38,824 bases of DNA, from NCBI GenBank assembly GCA_018897555.1, contig JAHIKK010000099.1:1-38824 (forward strand), in the 5' to 3' direction. Shown piece after piece: positions 7,712-16,253 of this stretch (position 1 is its first letter; the number at the start of each line of letters is the position of its first letter). The DNA is from Candidatus Omnitrophota bacterium (lineage in GTDB: Bacteria > Omnitrophota > Gorgyraeia > Gygaellales > Profunditerraquicolaceae). The position numbers and the translations under genes are program-made. The notes below the pieces were generated by a model. That model saw only the letters and a program-made list of their open reading frames with translations, was not told the DNA's origin and ran no database searches.

Positions 7712-8505
7712 ATAAGCTAAGGTTAGTAAAATTCTTCGCAGGTTGCTTAGTTTGTTTAGTTATAGTTTTTAGCCTGGGTAGTTCTTTTGCGCAAGAAGCA
7801 AAAGTAGCAGAAGGCAATCGGCTTTTTTATCAGGGTAATGCGGATTATAAAGAAGCTAAATTCCAAGCGGCAATTGATAATTACCTAAAGGTTCTTAATC
7901 TGGGCTTAGAAAGCGGCAACCTCTATTATAATTTAGGGAATAGTTATTTTAAAAAAGGGGAGTTAGGCAGGGCTGTTCTTAATTACGAGAGAGCATTAAT
8001 GCTTATTCCTAATGATAGCGATTTAAAATCCAATCACGAGTATGTTTTATCCTTATTGAATCTGGGTCAACAGTCTTTTGAAAATTGGCTGGGAAAAATT
8101 GCGAATAAATTATTCGCAGATGTATCTGTTAATTTTTTAACCGTTCTTTTAGCGTTTATCTATATCTTGGCGCTTCTGGCCCTGGCCAGCAGCTTGATCT
8201 TTGCCCAAGCCAAGAGGAGTATTAAAATTTTATTTTTGATTTTACCGGTAATATTTATTATCTTGGCCATTTCATTGAACAGTAAAATAGTTTATCTGAG
8301 TAAGGGAGCGGTGGTGGTAAGTAAAGAAGCCCTTGTTAAATTTGAACCACGGGAAGAGGCAACAACCTATTTTAAGCTTAGCGAAGGCAGTAAAGTTTTA
8401 GTGCTTGATAAAACTCAAAACTGGTATAAGGTGAAACGTCCTGACGGAAAAATTGGTTGGATGGATAAGGATAAGTTAGGGTTAATTCTGGATTTAACAG
8501 AGTGA
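7708..8505 (+). CDS. batE: BatE, TPR plus membrane plus SH3-like protein
   Basis: 265 residues. A signal peptide (about 1-29, ending SFAQ) is followed by TPR motifs at about 35-115 (LYYNLGNSYFKKGELGRAVL is diagnostic), two membrane helices (about 142-166 and 171-190), and a C-terminal bacterial SH3-like domain at about 205-262 (KFEPREEATTYFKLSEGSKV, then W-Y-K-V-K and GWM). This is the BatE plan, often ending the Bat operon. SH3b domains usually bind peptidoglycan or peptide ligands, but the ligand here is unknown. Its ATG lies in the batD stop. An unrelated TtcA-like gene begins 18 bp downstream with no visible terminator. Confidence 0.85.
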   Translation: MNKLRLVKFFAGCLVCLVIVFSLGSSFAQEAKVAEGNRLFYQGNADYKEAKFQAAIDNYLKVLNLGLESGNLYYNLGNSYFKKGELGRAVLNYERALMLIPNDSDLKSNHEYVLSLLNLGQQSFENWLGKIANKLFADVSVNFLTVLLAFIYILALLALASSLIFAQAKRSIKILFLILPVIFIILAISLNSKIVYLSKGAVVVSKEALVKFEPREEATTYFKLSEGSKVLVLDKTQNWYKVKRPDGKIGWMDKDKLGLILDLTE

Positions 8506-8523
8506 TGAACATTCAATTGCCCC

Positions 8524-9270
8524 ATGGATAATTCTATTCTTTCCGATGTATCTTTAGCCATACGTCATTATGGGATGATTGAGCCCGGCGACAAGGTTCT
8601 CGCTGCGGTTTCCGGCGGGAAAGACAGCTTAACGATGCTGAATCTTCTTAATACGTTAAGCCATAAAAAGGCAAGCCGTTTTGAATTAGTCGCCGCTCAT
8701 ATCCGCACCGACTTTCATTGTTCCAGCTGTACGCATCGGGAAGTGCTCACTGAGATTTTTGCGGGGATGGGAATTACTTGTTTTTTTCGGGAGATCAAAG
8801 TTTTAGATAACCAAAGGCAGACCAATTGTTTTTGGTGTTCCTGGAACCGCCGGAAAGCGCTTTTTACTTTAGCCGGACAGCTGGGCATAAATAAGATTGC
8901 TTTTGGGCACCATAAGGATGATATTATAGAGACATCTTTGTTGAATTTATTTTTTCAAGGAGAGATATCCGCGATGCGCCCGCGGCAGGAATTATTCGGG
9001 GGAAAAATTGTGATTATTCGGCCACTTTGTTTTGTGGAGGAAGACAGGATAAGATTGTTTGCCCAAGAGCATAATTTTCCTTCAAAATTGTGCCGGTGCC
9101 CTTTTGGGGCAGTTTCAAAAAGAAGATTGATTAAGGGATTGATTAATGACCTTGCCATCAGCCCATCCGGTTGTCAGGTGAGGGATAATCTATTCAAAAG
9201 TTTTTGCCGGATAAACGCAGAGGCTAACCTCAAGCAGGATTTAAAGGAACAAGCGGGTATTTGTATTTAG
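8524..9270 (+). CDS. TtcA-like PP-loop ATPase (tRNA 2-thiolation family)
   Basis: 248 residues. PP-loop SGGKDS at 30-35 (ATP adenylation site), cysteine pair CFWC at 102-105 in the family segment CSWNRRKALF, and a later C190/C192 (LCRCPFG). TtcA proteins use cysteines, usually three holding a [4Fe-4S] cluster, to thiolate C32 of tRNA. An additional CSSC at 66-69 is present, making the protein more cysteine-rich than E. coli TtcA. It lies directly before thiS-thiG-thiH-thiE, so a role in delivering sulfur to the thiazole pathway is conceivable. That is inference; tRNA thiolation is the default reading. The spacing to batE is only 18 bp. Confidence 0.75.
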   Translation: MDNSILSDVSLAIRHYGMIEPGDKVLAAVSGGKDSLTMLNLLNTLSHKKASRFELVAAHIRTDFHCSSCTHREVLTEIFAGMGITCFFREIKVLDNQRQTNCFWCSWNRRKALFTLAGQLGINKIAFGHHKDDIIETSLLNLFFQGEISAMRPRQELFGGKIVIIRPLCFVEEDRIRLFAQEHNFPSKLCRCPFGAVSKRRLIKGLINDLAISPSGCQVRDNLFKSFCRINAEANLKQDLKEQAGICI

Positions 9271-9281
9271 GGGGAGATTTT

Positions 9282-9482
9282 ATGAAGGCGCGCATTAATG
9301 GCGAGGATCTTGATTTTGCATCTTCGGTTTCTATTGCCGAATTTATTATTCAGCGTAAGCTGCCTCCGGAAACAGTAGTGGTGGAATATAATGGCGCGAT
9401 CCTCACCCGGGATAAATGGGAGGCGGCCAGGCTTAAGGAAAATGATGTGCTGGAAGTTTTATCTTTTGTTGGTGGAGGCTAA
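9282..9482 (+). CDS. thiS: ThiS, sulfur carrier protein for thiazole synthesis
   Basis: 66-residue ubiquitin-like sulfur carrier ending in the required Gly-Gly (LSFVGGG). In thiamine synthesis the C-terminal glycine is thiocarboxylated and donates sulfur to ThiG. The start is ATG 9282, preceded by a GGGGGAG ribosome site at 9270-9276. This gives the standard length; an upstream TTG would add seven residues inside the neighbouring gene. thiG begins 2 bp after the stop. No thiF (ThiS adenylating enzyme) is present in the window. Confidence 0.9.
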   Translation: MKARINGEDLDFASSVSIAEFIIQRKLPPETVVVEYNGAILTRDKWEAARLKENDVLEVLSFVGGG

Positions 9483-9484
9483 TT

Positions 9485-10252
9485 ATGGATGACGCATTAA
9501 TTATTTCCGGGCATAAGATCGATAATCGTTTTTTTCTGGGCACAGGCAAATTTGCCTCATACAAGTTAATGCAAGAGGCGATTATTTCTTCCGGCGCCCG
9601 GGTTGTTACTGTGGCTTTACGCCGCGTGGATACGCAGTCTGCGCACGATAATATATTGAAGTATATTCCCAAGGAATGTATTATCATGGCGAACACCTCC
9701 GGTGCGCGTAATGCCGATGAGGCGATACGCATTGCCCGGATTGCCCGGGCCGCAGGATGCGGAGACTGGATTAAAATAGAGGTAATCCCGGATAACAAAT
9801 ACCTTCTTCCGGATAATGCCCAGACTATCCTGGCTACGGAGGTTCTGGCAAAAGAGGGATTTATCGTTATGCCCTATGTAAATCCTGACCTTGCGGATGC
9901 GCGGCGCCTAAGTGATGCGGGTGCCGCTTCGATTATGCCTTTGGGCGCGCCCATCGGCACGAATAAAGGCGTATGTATGCGTGAATTGATCAAGATATTG
10001 ATACAGGAAATCAGTTTGCCGATTATAGTAGACGCTGGTATCGGCCGTCCTTCACATGCCGCAGAAGCAATGGAATTGGGCGCCTCAGCAGTGCTGGTGA
10101 ATACCGCTGTAGCCACCGCAGAAGATCCCGTATTGATTGCCCAGGCATTCTCTCTGGCGGTTAAGGCTGGAAGGATTGCGTATCGCGCCGGCGTTGTCTT
10201 GCCTAAGGCTCAGGCTGAGCCGTCTTCCCCGCTTACCGGGTTTCTCCGCTAA
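9485..10252 (+). CDS. thiG: ThiG, thiazole synthase
   Basis: 255-residue TIM-barrel thiazole synthase, normal length. It shows the N-terminal FFLGTGKF segment, the Schiff-base lysine region [19 protein letters not shown] and [18 protein letters not shown], all hallmarks of the family. It condenses 1-deoxyxylulose 5-phosphate, dehydroglycine and ThiS thiocarboxylate into the thiazole moiety. It lies between thiS (2 bp gap) and thiH, its direct partners. Confidence 0.95.
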   Translation: MDDALIISGHKIDNRFFLGTGKFASYKLMQEAIISSGARVVTVALRRVDTQSAHDNILKYIPKECIIMANTSGARNADEAIRIARIARAAGCGDWIKIEVIPDNKYLLPDNAQTILATEVLAKEGFIVMPYVNPDLADARRLSDAGAASIMPLGAPIGTNKGVCMRELIKILIQEISLPIIVDAGIGRPSHAAEAMELGASAVLVNTAVATAEDPVLIAQAFSLAVKAGRIAYRAGVVLPKAQAEPSSPLTGFLR

Positions 10253-10253
10253 T

Positions 10254-11363
10254 ATGAAAGGTTCATTCTTTGATGAGCTGAGGCGGTTTGATTGTTTTGA
10301 TTTTTCTTCTTTTCTGGAAAACGCACGCAGGCAAGATGTTGAACGCGCGCTGCTGAAAGATTCTCTCGGCGAACTGGATTTTCTTACCTTGCTTTCGCGC
10401 AACGCGCTGGGATATCTTGAGCCGTTGGCGCAGAAGGCCCGGGAGTACACCTTGGCAAATTTTGGCAAGGTGATCTTGTTGTATACCCCGCTTTATATTT
10501 CTAATTACTGCGATAACGATTGTCTTTATTGCGGTTTTAAGTATTCAAACGTAATTCAGAGAAGAAAGCTTTCGGTAAGCGAAGTAGAGCGCGAGGCGCA
10601 AGAGATAGCCAAAAGCGGTATTCGGCACGTGCTTCTTTTGACCGGAGAATCAAAGGAGATGTCTCCGGTTTCCTATATTCAGGAATGTATTCAGGCGGTG
10701 AGCCGGTATTTTTCCTCAGTGGGTATTGAGATATACCCGCTGACAGAAGAGGAGTATGTTGGGCTCAGCGCAGCCGGTGCAGATGGCCTTACGCTTTATC
10801 AAGAAACCTATGATCGGGATTTATACAGCAGTCTGCATTCCCGGGGGCCTAAGAGTGATTATCGCTTTCGTCTTGATGCTCCGCAGCGTGCAGCCGTTGC
10901 GCGCATGCGCCAGGTGAATGTCGGAGCGCTGTTGGGTTTAGGGGAATTTCAAAAAGATGTATTCTTAGCGGGATTACACGGCCGTTGGCTGCAGAATAAT
11001 TATCCGGAAATAGAATTGGGAATTTCGTTTCCGCGCCTGCAGCCGCACACAGGCGATTTTATCTGCGCGCATCCATTGACCGACCAAGAACTGGTTCAGT
11101 CGCTGATTGCCATGCGGTTATTTCTGCCGCGCGCGGGGATTGCGATTTCTACCCGGGAAAACAGCGCGTTGCGTAAAAACCTTATCGGCCTGGGAGTTAC
11201 GCGGATGTCCGCAGGGTCGCGTACGCAGGTGGGAGGGTATGCGCTTGATGCCACCAAAGAAGAAGGGCAGTTTGAGATCGCGGATACAAGCAGTGTGGAC
11301 CAAGTTAAAAAAATGATCGCGCAGAAGGGGTATCAACCGGTGTGTAAAGATTGGCAGGCATGA
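10254..11363 (+). CDS. thiH: ThiH, radical SAM tyrosine lyase
   Basis: 369 residues from ATG 10254, close to the family length. The radical SAM motif CDNDCLYC places cysteines at 86, 90 and 93 (CX3CX2C), binding the [4Fe-4S] cluster that cleaves SAM. The enzyme splits tyrosine into dehydroglycine, used by ThiG, and p-cresol. The frame is open further upstream inside thiG, but codons before 10254 are antisense-like filler in the thiG frame and not homologous, so the downstream ATG right after the thiG stop is chosen. Use of ThiH rather than the oxygen-dependent glycine oxidase ThiO fits an anaerobe. The stop overlaps thiE as ATGA. Confidence 0.93.
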   Translation: MKGSFFDELRRFDCFDFSSFLENARRQDVERALLKDSLGELDFLTLLSRNALGYLEPLAQKAREYTLANFGKVILLYTPLYISNYCDNDCLYCGFKYSNVIQRRKLSVSEVEREAQEIAKSGIRHVLLLTGESKEMSPVSYIQECIQAVSRYFSSVGIEIYPLTEEEYVGLSAAGADGLTLYQETYDRDLYSSLHSRGPKSDYRFRLDAPQRAAVARMRQVNVGALLGLGEFQKDVFLAGLHGRWLQNNYPEIELGISFPRLQPHTGDFICAHPLTDQELVQSLIAMRLFLPRAGIAISTRENSALRKNLIGLGVTRMSAGSRTQVGGYALDATKEEGQFEIADTSSVDQVKKMIAQKGYQPVCKDWQA

Positions 11364-12052
11364 TGATTACCGCAATAAAGCGCAGGAAATTGGCGTATCC
11401 ATTATATGCGATTACCGCAGAGGAGTATGCGCTCGGGCGCAGCAATATTGAGGTGGCCAGGGATATGCTTGCCGGCGGGGTAAAAATACTTCAGTATCGC
11501 CAAAAGGAAAAATCTAATCGGGAAAAGCGCCTGGAGTGCGCAGAAATCCGCAAGATGACAAAAAATGCCGCGGCTACGTTTATCGTCAATGATGATGTGG
11601 ATATCGCGCTTGCAGTTGGAGCTGATGGAGTGCATCTGGGGCAGAATGATATGCCGATAGAAATGGCGCGGGAATTGGTTAAGGAAGAGATGATTATCGG
11701 GCTGTCTACGCATTCTCCCCGGCAGGCTCAGGATGCCATTACGCGCGGCGCGGATTATATTGCCATTGGCCCGATTTTTCCTACACAAACCAAAAAGGAT
11801 GTTTGTCCGGCGGTGGGTTTAGAATATCTGGATTATGCACTGAAGAATGTAACCATACCTTGCGTGGCGATCGGAGGGATTAAACTGCATAATCTGCAGG
11901 AAGTCCTAGCGCATGGAGCTTCTTGCGTGGCGATGATCACGGAAATAGTCAGCGCTCCGGATATCCGCGCAAGAATCAAAAAAATCCTCTCCCAATGTAC
12001 AATGTACAATGTAGACAGTCTACATAAGTCTCTGATGATAAATGAGTTATGA
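11360..12052 (+). CDS. thiE: ThiE, thiamine-phosphate synthase (C-terminus altered by a MITE)
   Basis: About 230 residues, a TIM barrel coupling the hydroxymethylpyrimidine and thiazole phosphates. Seen: YPLYAITAEEY start, QYRQKEK, DGVHLGQNDMPI, GLSTHSPRQAQDA and AIGPIFPTQTKK. ATG 11360 overlaps the thiH stop (ATGATG) and is preferred over the TTG at 11351. The barrel ends around ARIKKIL. The last roughly 20 residues, from TACAATGTACAATG onward, are encoded by short tandem repeats and the left end of the MITE at 12011-12130. The native C-terminus has thus been replaced by element sequence, probably without loss of function. Confidence 0.92.
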   Translation: MMITAIKRRKLAYPLYAITAEEYALGRSNIEVARDMLAGGVKILQYRQKEKSNREKRLECAEIRKMTKNAAATFIVNDDVDIALAVGADGVHLGQNDMPIEMARELVKEEMIIGLSTHSPRQAQDAITRGADYIAIGPIFPTQTKKDVCPAVGLEYLDYALKNVTIPCVAIGGIKLHNLQEVLAHGASCVAMITEIVSAPDIRARIKKILSQCTMYNVDSLHKSLMINEL

Positions 12053-12130
12053 AACAAATATGAGTAAGAGAGGGAGAAAATATTTCTTTTATAACTGATT
12101 GTGTTGTATAATGTTGCATAGACTGTCTAC
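12011..12130. mobile_element. MITE-like element, copy A (120 bp)
   Basis: Terminal inverted repeats of 12 bp: GTAGACAGTCTA at 12011-12022 and TAGACTGTCTAC at 12119-12130. Copy B lies at 37666-37806. The right halves align without gaps over 54 bp, with 39 identities by my count, and share AAAATATTTCTT placed exactly 53 bases before the end. Left halves share GATGAnAA, GTTA and AAATA blocks. No coding capacity for a transposase. It forms the last codons of thiE and contains a TATAAT at 12107-12112 that could help express the following gene. It is bordered by tandem repeats: AATGTAC units on the left, CTACTGTG twice at 12127-12142 on the right. Confidence 0.7.
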
Positions 12131-12163
12131 TGTGCTACTGTGTAAGATTAAAAGGAGTAGGCG

Positions 12164-12313
12164 ATGAATGAGAGATCCGAAGAAAAGAAGATAAAGAAAG
12201 GGTTATTTTCCAGGATAATTGAGAAATTGGACAAGAAAATGCAAGAAAAGGCAAAGGAAAGTAACTGTTGTAACGGCAGCGACAAGAGTAAGGGGAAGTC
12301 ATGCTGCAGTTAA
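12164..12313 (+). CDS. 49-residue basic protein with two Cys-Cys pairs
   Basis: Small gene with a strong ribosome site (AAAGGAG, 7 bases before ATG 12164). The product is a lysine/glutamate-rich amphipathic helix (about 12-35: [20 protein letters not shown]) followed by [17 protein letters not shown], i.e. two vicinal cysteine pairs near the C-terminus. It overlaps the next start by 13 bases and so is coupled to the permease gene. Paired cysteines next to an ArsP/DUF318-type permease suggest metal or metalloid (arsenic, mercury, copper) binding. That is inference; I do not recognise a named family. Membrane targeting is not evident. Confidence 0.65.
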   Translation: MNERSEEKKIKKGLFSRIIEKLDKKMQEKAKESNCCNGSDKSKGKSCCS

Positions 12314-13260
12314 TGGTCAATTGGTTAGTCTATTCTGTTTTTAAATTGGACCCGCAAATAAAGTGGGCTCAGGCGCTGAATTTCTTTATTTACGATTCTT
12401 TAAAGATTTTATTGCTCTTGTTTATTCTGATTTTTGTTATTGGCGTTGCGCGGACATTCCTGCCTCAGAAAAAGATAGGGCAATGGATGGGCAAAAGAGG
12501 CGTAGTCGGAAATTTTTACGCGGCGCTTTTTGGGGCGGTTACGCCTTTTTGTTCCTGTTCGTCAATCCCGATATTTTTTGGTTTTTTGGAAGCCGGTATA
12601 CCCTTGGGAGTAACATTTTCTTTCCTGATTACCTCTCCTTTAATCAATGAATATCTTGTAATTTTGATGCTTGGTTTTTTTGGATGGAAGATAACCGTGC
12701 TTTATGTAGCCAGCGGAATGGCTATCGGGATTGTCTCCGGTTTAATTTTAGGAAGGATGAATTTGGATAAATATCTGGTACTGGATATTGCCGAAAAAAT
12801 AAAAGGCAACCATGAGGAAAAAGTGTATACGCAGTTTGTTCAGCGCCTGCAATTTGGCTGGAGTGAATCGGCTTCTATCACCGGAAAAATTTTGGTGTGG
12901 GTGCTCGTTGGTGTGGGGGTAGGGGCGGCTATCCACAACTATGTCCCGCCAGGCATGGTTGAAGGAATTATCAGTAAGACCGGAATTTTTTCAGTGCCTA
13001 TAGCGGTAATTATAGGCGTTCCGATGTATGGAAGTTGCGCCGCCATTGTGCCGATTGCCGTCGCTTTGTTTCAAAAGGGTTTCCCTTTGGGCACCGCGTT
13101 ATCCTTTATGATGGCCGTTGCGGCATTAAGCCTGCCTGAGGCAATTATGTTAAGAAGGGCAATGCATTTAAGATTAATTGCTATATTCTTTATGGTAACT
13201 ACGGTGGCGATTATTTTTACGGGTTACCTGTTCAATTTCCTGCAAAGGATTTTACTTTAA
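12301..13260 (+). CDS. ArsP/DUF318-type permease (PF03773-like)
   Basis: 319 residues with about 8 membrane helices. The diagnostic CSCSS at 84-88, followed by [15 protein letters not shown], and the second half [14 protein letters not shown] are those of the 'permease' family that includes ArsP, an exporter of trivalent organoarsenicals. The conserved cysteines are thought to bind the metalloid. The start ATG overlaps the small Cys-pair gene. No arsR, arsM or thioredoxin-like partner is visible nearby, so the substrate cannot be assigned. It is followed directly by a lipoprotein gene. Confidence 0.82.
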   Translation: MLQLMVNWLVYSVFKLDPQIKWAQALNFFIYDSLKILLLLFILIFVIGVARTFLPQKKIGQWMGKRGVVGNFYAALFGAVTPFCSCSSIPIFFGFLEAGIPLGVTFSFLITSPLINEYLVILMLGFFGWKITVLYVASGMAIGIVSGLILGRMNLDKYLVLDIAEKIKGNHEEKVYTQFVQRLQFGWSESASITGKILVWVLVGVGVGAAIHNYVPPGMVEGIISKTGIFSVPIAVIIGVPMYGSCAAIVPIAVALFQKGFPLGTALSFMMAVAALSLPEAIMLRRAMHLRLIAIFFMVTTVAIIFTGYLFNFLQRILL

Positions 13261-13275
13261 ATGAAGGAGGTTAAG

Positions 13276-13653
13276 ATGTTAAGAAAATTATCAGTATTGT
13301 TTATCGCGTGTTTTATAATTGCGGGTTTTTACGGATGCGCTTCGATTCCGGGCCCAATTACTGAACCCAAGGAGCTAAAACTAAAATGGAATATTTCCTA
13401 TGTTCAGGGTTTAGTGATGGTCAAAGAGGCGTTAAAGACAGGGCAGATAAAATTTGAAAAAGCGGTTATCGGTAAGCATACGGCAGAATTAAAAGGAAAT
13501 TTCGCTGATGGTAGAACCGTTCAGATTATAATTTCTAAGATTAGTAATACTGAATCCAGCGTTGTAGCGCATGTGGCTAACAGCCAAACCCCCAAAGAAG
13601 ATAGTAAAGAGATTCTTGAGGCTATTATGCGATATTCTAATAAGAAAAAATAA
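13276..13653 (+). CDS. Small lipoprotein (DUF3568-like)
   Basis: 125 residues. The start at ATG 13276 is chosen because AAGGAGG at 13264-13270 is an ideal ribosome site for it; the ATG at 13261 would overlap that site. A hydrophobic signal (about 4-20) ends in FYGCAS, a plausible lipobox with the acylated cysteine. The mature domain of about 100 residues has an alpha/beta pattern (KEALKTGQIKFEKAVIGKHT, then GRTVQIIISKI) resembling small bacterial lipoproteins annotated DUF3568; I am only moderately sure of that match. It may share a transcript with the permease 15 bp upstream. Function unknown. Confidence 0.7.
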   Translation: MLRKLSVLFIACFIIAGFYGCASIPGPITEPKELKLKWNISYVQGLVMVKEALKTGQIKFEKAVIGKHTAELKGNFADGRTVQIIISKISNTESSVVAHVANSQTPKEDSKEILEAIMRYSNKKK

Positions 13654-13691
13654 AGTTTCTAAAAAAAGCAAATAGCAAAAAAGGAGAAGGC

Positions 13692-14630
13692 ATGAAGAGG
13701 GTATTAAGCGGAGTGATGATTGCGGCAGTCGCCGTAATGGGCGTAGTTTTATTCATGCATTCTACCGGAGAAAAGGCAAAAAAAGTAGATTTTTCCAAAG
13801 TAGAAGTAGGCGAAACTCTCCCGCAGGATAAAGAGACTATTCGTATTGCTGTCTCCGCCATGATCTCTCCGAAAGAAACCATCTCTGTTTACAAAAAAAT
13901 ATTAGATTATATTGGGCGAAAATTAGGGAAACCTGTTGAGCTTATCCAAAGAAAGACATATACCGAAGTGAATGATTTGATAGAAAAAGGCGAAATCGAT
14001 ACGGCATTTGTCTGCACAGGCCCTTACATTCAAGGAAGAAAAAAGTTTGGTTTGGAAGTTCTCGTTGCGCCTGAGGTGCGCGGAGAATCGGTATATTATG
14101 CTTATATAATCGTGCGTAAGAATAGTTCCCTGCAGGATTTTACGGAACTTAAAGGTAAAAGTTTTGCTTTTACCGACCCTCTTTCAAATACCGGCTGTTT
14201 TGTGATCAAGTATGCATTAGCAAAAATGGGCCAAACCCCGGAATCTTTTTTTAAGAACTACATATTTACCAATGGCCATGATAACTCCATACAGGCAGTT
14301 GCCGAAGGGGTAGTTGATGGGGCAGCGGTGGACCATCTTGTCTGGGAGTATCTTCATGCCACAAACCCCCAATTTACTGCGCAGACCAAGATTATCAAAA
14401 AAATAGGGCCTTTTGGCATGCCGCCTTTTGTCTGCCGCCCCGGCTACAATCCCCTGATGAAGGAAAAAATAAAACAGGTTTTACTGGATATGCATAAGGA
14501 CCAAGAGGGTAAGGATATATTAAGTAAGTTATTCATTGATAGGTTTATTACCGTAGATGATAGTTCGTACGACTCTGTAAGGCAGATGCAGGATTGGATA
14601 GAGAATAATGAAGCGACAAAGGACAAATAG
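13692..14630 (+). CDS. PhnD-like periplasmic binding protein paired with a sensor kinase
   Basis: 312 residues with an N-terminal hydrophobic segment (about 5-22) acting as signal or uncleaved anchor. The rest is a type II periplasmic binding domain of the phosphate/phosphite/phosphonate (PhnD) class: RIAVSAMISPKETISVYKKI, KGEIDTAFVCTGPYI, GKSFAFTDPLSNTGC, and NGHDNSIQAVAEGVVDGAAV. No ABC ATPase or permease gene is nearby. Instead a histidine kinase starts 9 bp after the stop, so the protein probably serves as a sensor input rather than a transporter component. Ribosome site AAAGGAGAAGG is present. The ligand could be an oxyanion or another small molecule. Confidence 0.82.
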   Translation: MKRVLSGVMIAAVAVMGVVLFMHSTGEKAKKVDFSKVEVGETLPQDKETIRIAVSAMISPKETISVYKKILDYIGRKLGKPVELIQRKTYTEVNDLIEKGEIDTAFVCTGPYIQGRKKFGLEVLVAPEVRGESVYYAYIIVRKNSSLQDFTELKGKSFAFTDPLSNTGCFVIKYALAKMGQTPESFFKNYIFTNGHDNSIQAVAEGVVDGAAVDHLVWEYLHATNPQFTAQTKIIKKIGPFGMPPFVCRPGYNPLMKEKIKQVLLDMHKDQEGKDILSKLFIDRFITVDDSSYDSVRQMQDWIENNEATKDK

Positions 14631-14639
14631 GATAATCTC

Positions 14640-16253
14640 ATGAAAGAATCTCCGAGACAGAAAAAAGGCGCGTTACAAGACAAGATTTTATTTCCGTTTA
14701 TTATTATTGACCTGTTGATTGTCCTTTTGAGCATTGCTATTATTGTTCCCGTCATCTCCGGCGTTTTAAAAAATACGCTTAAACAAAAGGGCTTGTATAT
14801 AGCAGAAAGCGTGGCTCTGCGTAGCCTGGAATATGTTTTGACCGAAAATCAGCTTGAGCTGATTAAGGTACTCAGAGAAGAGCAGGAGGTAGATAAAGAA
14901 ATTAGTTATTTGTTGATTACGGATTTAAAAGGTAAGGTAATCTGTCATTCATTTAAAAAAGGATTACCTACTGGCTTAGAGAAAGCCAATGCATTAGGCT
15001 CTCATCAGAAGAACAAGATTATACTTTTAGATACGGGAAAATATTTTGTTTACGATATTGCCGTACCGCTAACGGTGCAAGGAGTATTGTTAGGCAGCCT
15101 GAGAGTGGGGGTATTCAATGAGAGTATCCCCAGGAGTTTGTCTAAGATTATTTTTATGCTGATCGCGCTGATTAGTTTGGCTATTTTCATTAAGATTCTG
15201 GTGAGTTTTTGGTTTACTCTTGCGGCTATGGAACCGGTTAAAAAACTTCAGCGCGCTACAGAAGCAATGATGAGTGGCGATTTGAGTGTGCGGGTCCGGA
15301 TAAACAGTAAAGATGAACTGGAAGAGCTTGGCGATGCTTTTAATGCGACATTAGAAAAGCTAGAGCAGACTTTAGTTTCCAAAGATGAATTATCGCGGGA
15401 GGTTGTCGAACGGAAGCGTGCTGAGAATGCAGCGCTGGCGGTGAATGAAAAATTAGAGCAGAATATCGGGGAATTGGCGGAGGCTTATACTAAGCTCAAA
15501 GAATCTCAGGAGGAACTGCTGCAGTCCGCGAAATTCGGAGCGATCGGCCAGTTAGCCAGCAGCGTAGCTCATGAAGTAAGGAATCCGTTAGCGATAATTA
15601 TGCAGTCAATCGAATATCTGGATTGCAAAGTTGCTCCCGAGGATAAAGAAATAATCCAGATGGCCAAGAATAATATTCAGCGGGCCAACACGATTGTGGC
15701 TACGCTTCTTGATTTTGCCAAGGCAAAGGAATTAAATGTGGTGCCTGTGGATATTAATTCCATAATCGAGGATGCCGTGATTTTAACGCATTACAGCAAC
15801 CGGGAAGGTAAGATAGAGATTGTTAAAGAGTTAGGTAAAGATTTGCCTCAGGTTTTAGTGGATAGGCAAAAGATAGAGCAGGTACTGGTGAATGTGAATT
15901 TAAACGCTCTGCAGGCGATGCCTAAAGGCGGAACTTTATTCCTGCGTACTTATCTGGCCGAATTTAATCGTCTGCAGGCAGGAGGGGAAAATAAAAACGG
16001 TGATCCGCTTTTACCGGTGAAAAAGGCGGTAATTATCGAGATAGAGGATGAAGGTGTTGGTATTTCAGAGGAGAACCTGAAAAATGTCTTCCGGCCGTTC
16101 TTTACGACCAAAGAAGAAGCGATGGGGGTTGGGTTGGGCCTTTCGGTGGCTAAGGATGTTATTGCTATGCACAACGGGCAGATAGAAATAAAAAGCAAGC
16201 TTAACCAGGGGACTAAGGTGATCATCACTCTTGTAGTAGAAGGAGGTGCCTAA
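14640..16253 (+). CDS. Membrane sensor histidine kinase (HAMP, HisKA, HATPase)
   Basis: 537 residues. Helix 1 (about 18-40), a periplasmic sensing region (41-165, Cache-like LLITDLKGKVICHS), helix 2 (about 169-194), HAMP (about 195-248), a coiled coil, and HisKA with the phosphoacceptor H311 in VAHEVRNPLAI. The ATPase domain has N-box NVNLNALQAM, G1 EDEGVGISEENL, F-box FRPFFTTK and G2 GVGLGLSVAKD. All catalytic boxes are intact. It lies between the binding protein (9 bp upstream) and a receiver gene that overlaps by one base (TAATG), so the three form one signalling unit. Confidence 0.93.
   Translation: MKESPRQKKGALQDKILFPFIIIDLLIVLLSIAIIVPVISGVLKNTLKQKGLYIAESVALRSLEYVLTENQLELIKVLREEQEVDKEISYLLITDLKGKVICHSFKKGLPTGLEKANALGSHQKNKIILLDTGKYFVYDIAVPLTVQGVLLGSLRVGVFNESIPRSLSKIIFMLIALISLAIFIKILVSFWFTLAAMEPVKKLQRATEAMMSGDLSVRVRINSKDELEELGDAFNATLEKLEQTLVSKDELSREVVERKRAENAALAVNEKLEQNIGELAEAYTKLKESQEELLQSAKFGAIGQLASSVAHEVRNPLAIIMQSIEYLDCKVAPEDKEIIQMAKNNIQRANTIVATLLDFAKAKELNVVPVDINSIIEDAVILTHYSNREGKIEIVKELGKDLPQVLVDRQKIEQVLVNVNLNALQAMPKGGTLFLRTYLAEFNRLQAGGENKNGDPLLPVKKAVIIEIEDEGVGISEENLKNVFRPFFTTKEEAMGVGLGLSVAKDVIAMHNGQIEIKSKLNQGTKVIITLVVEGGA

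Noticed and set aside
8506-8523. TPP riboswitch ahead of the thi genes
   Set aside because: The gap is only 18 bp and no CTGAGA-type aptamer sequence is seen upstream.
10137-10253. Upstream extension of thiH inside thiG
   Set aside because: The frame is open, but the added residues are arginine/leucine-rich filler from an alternative frame of thiG and unlike ThiH N-termini.
11402-11788. Long minus-strand frames opposite thiE and other genes
   Set aside because: They lie entirely opposite well-supported genes, lack ribosome sites and show no recognisable protein features.
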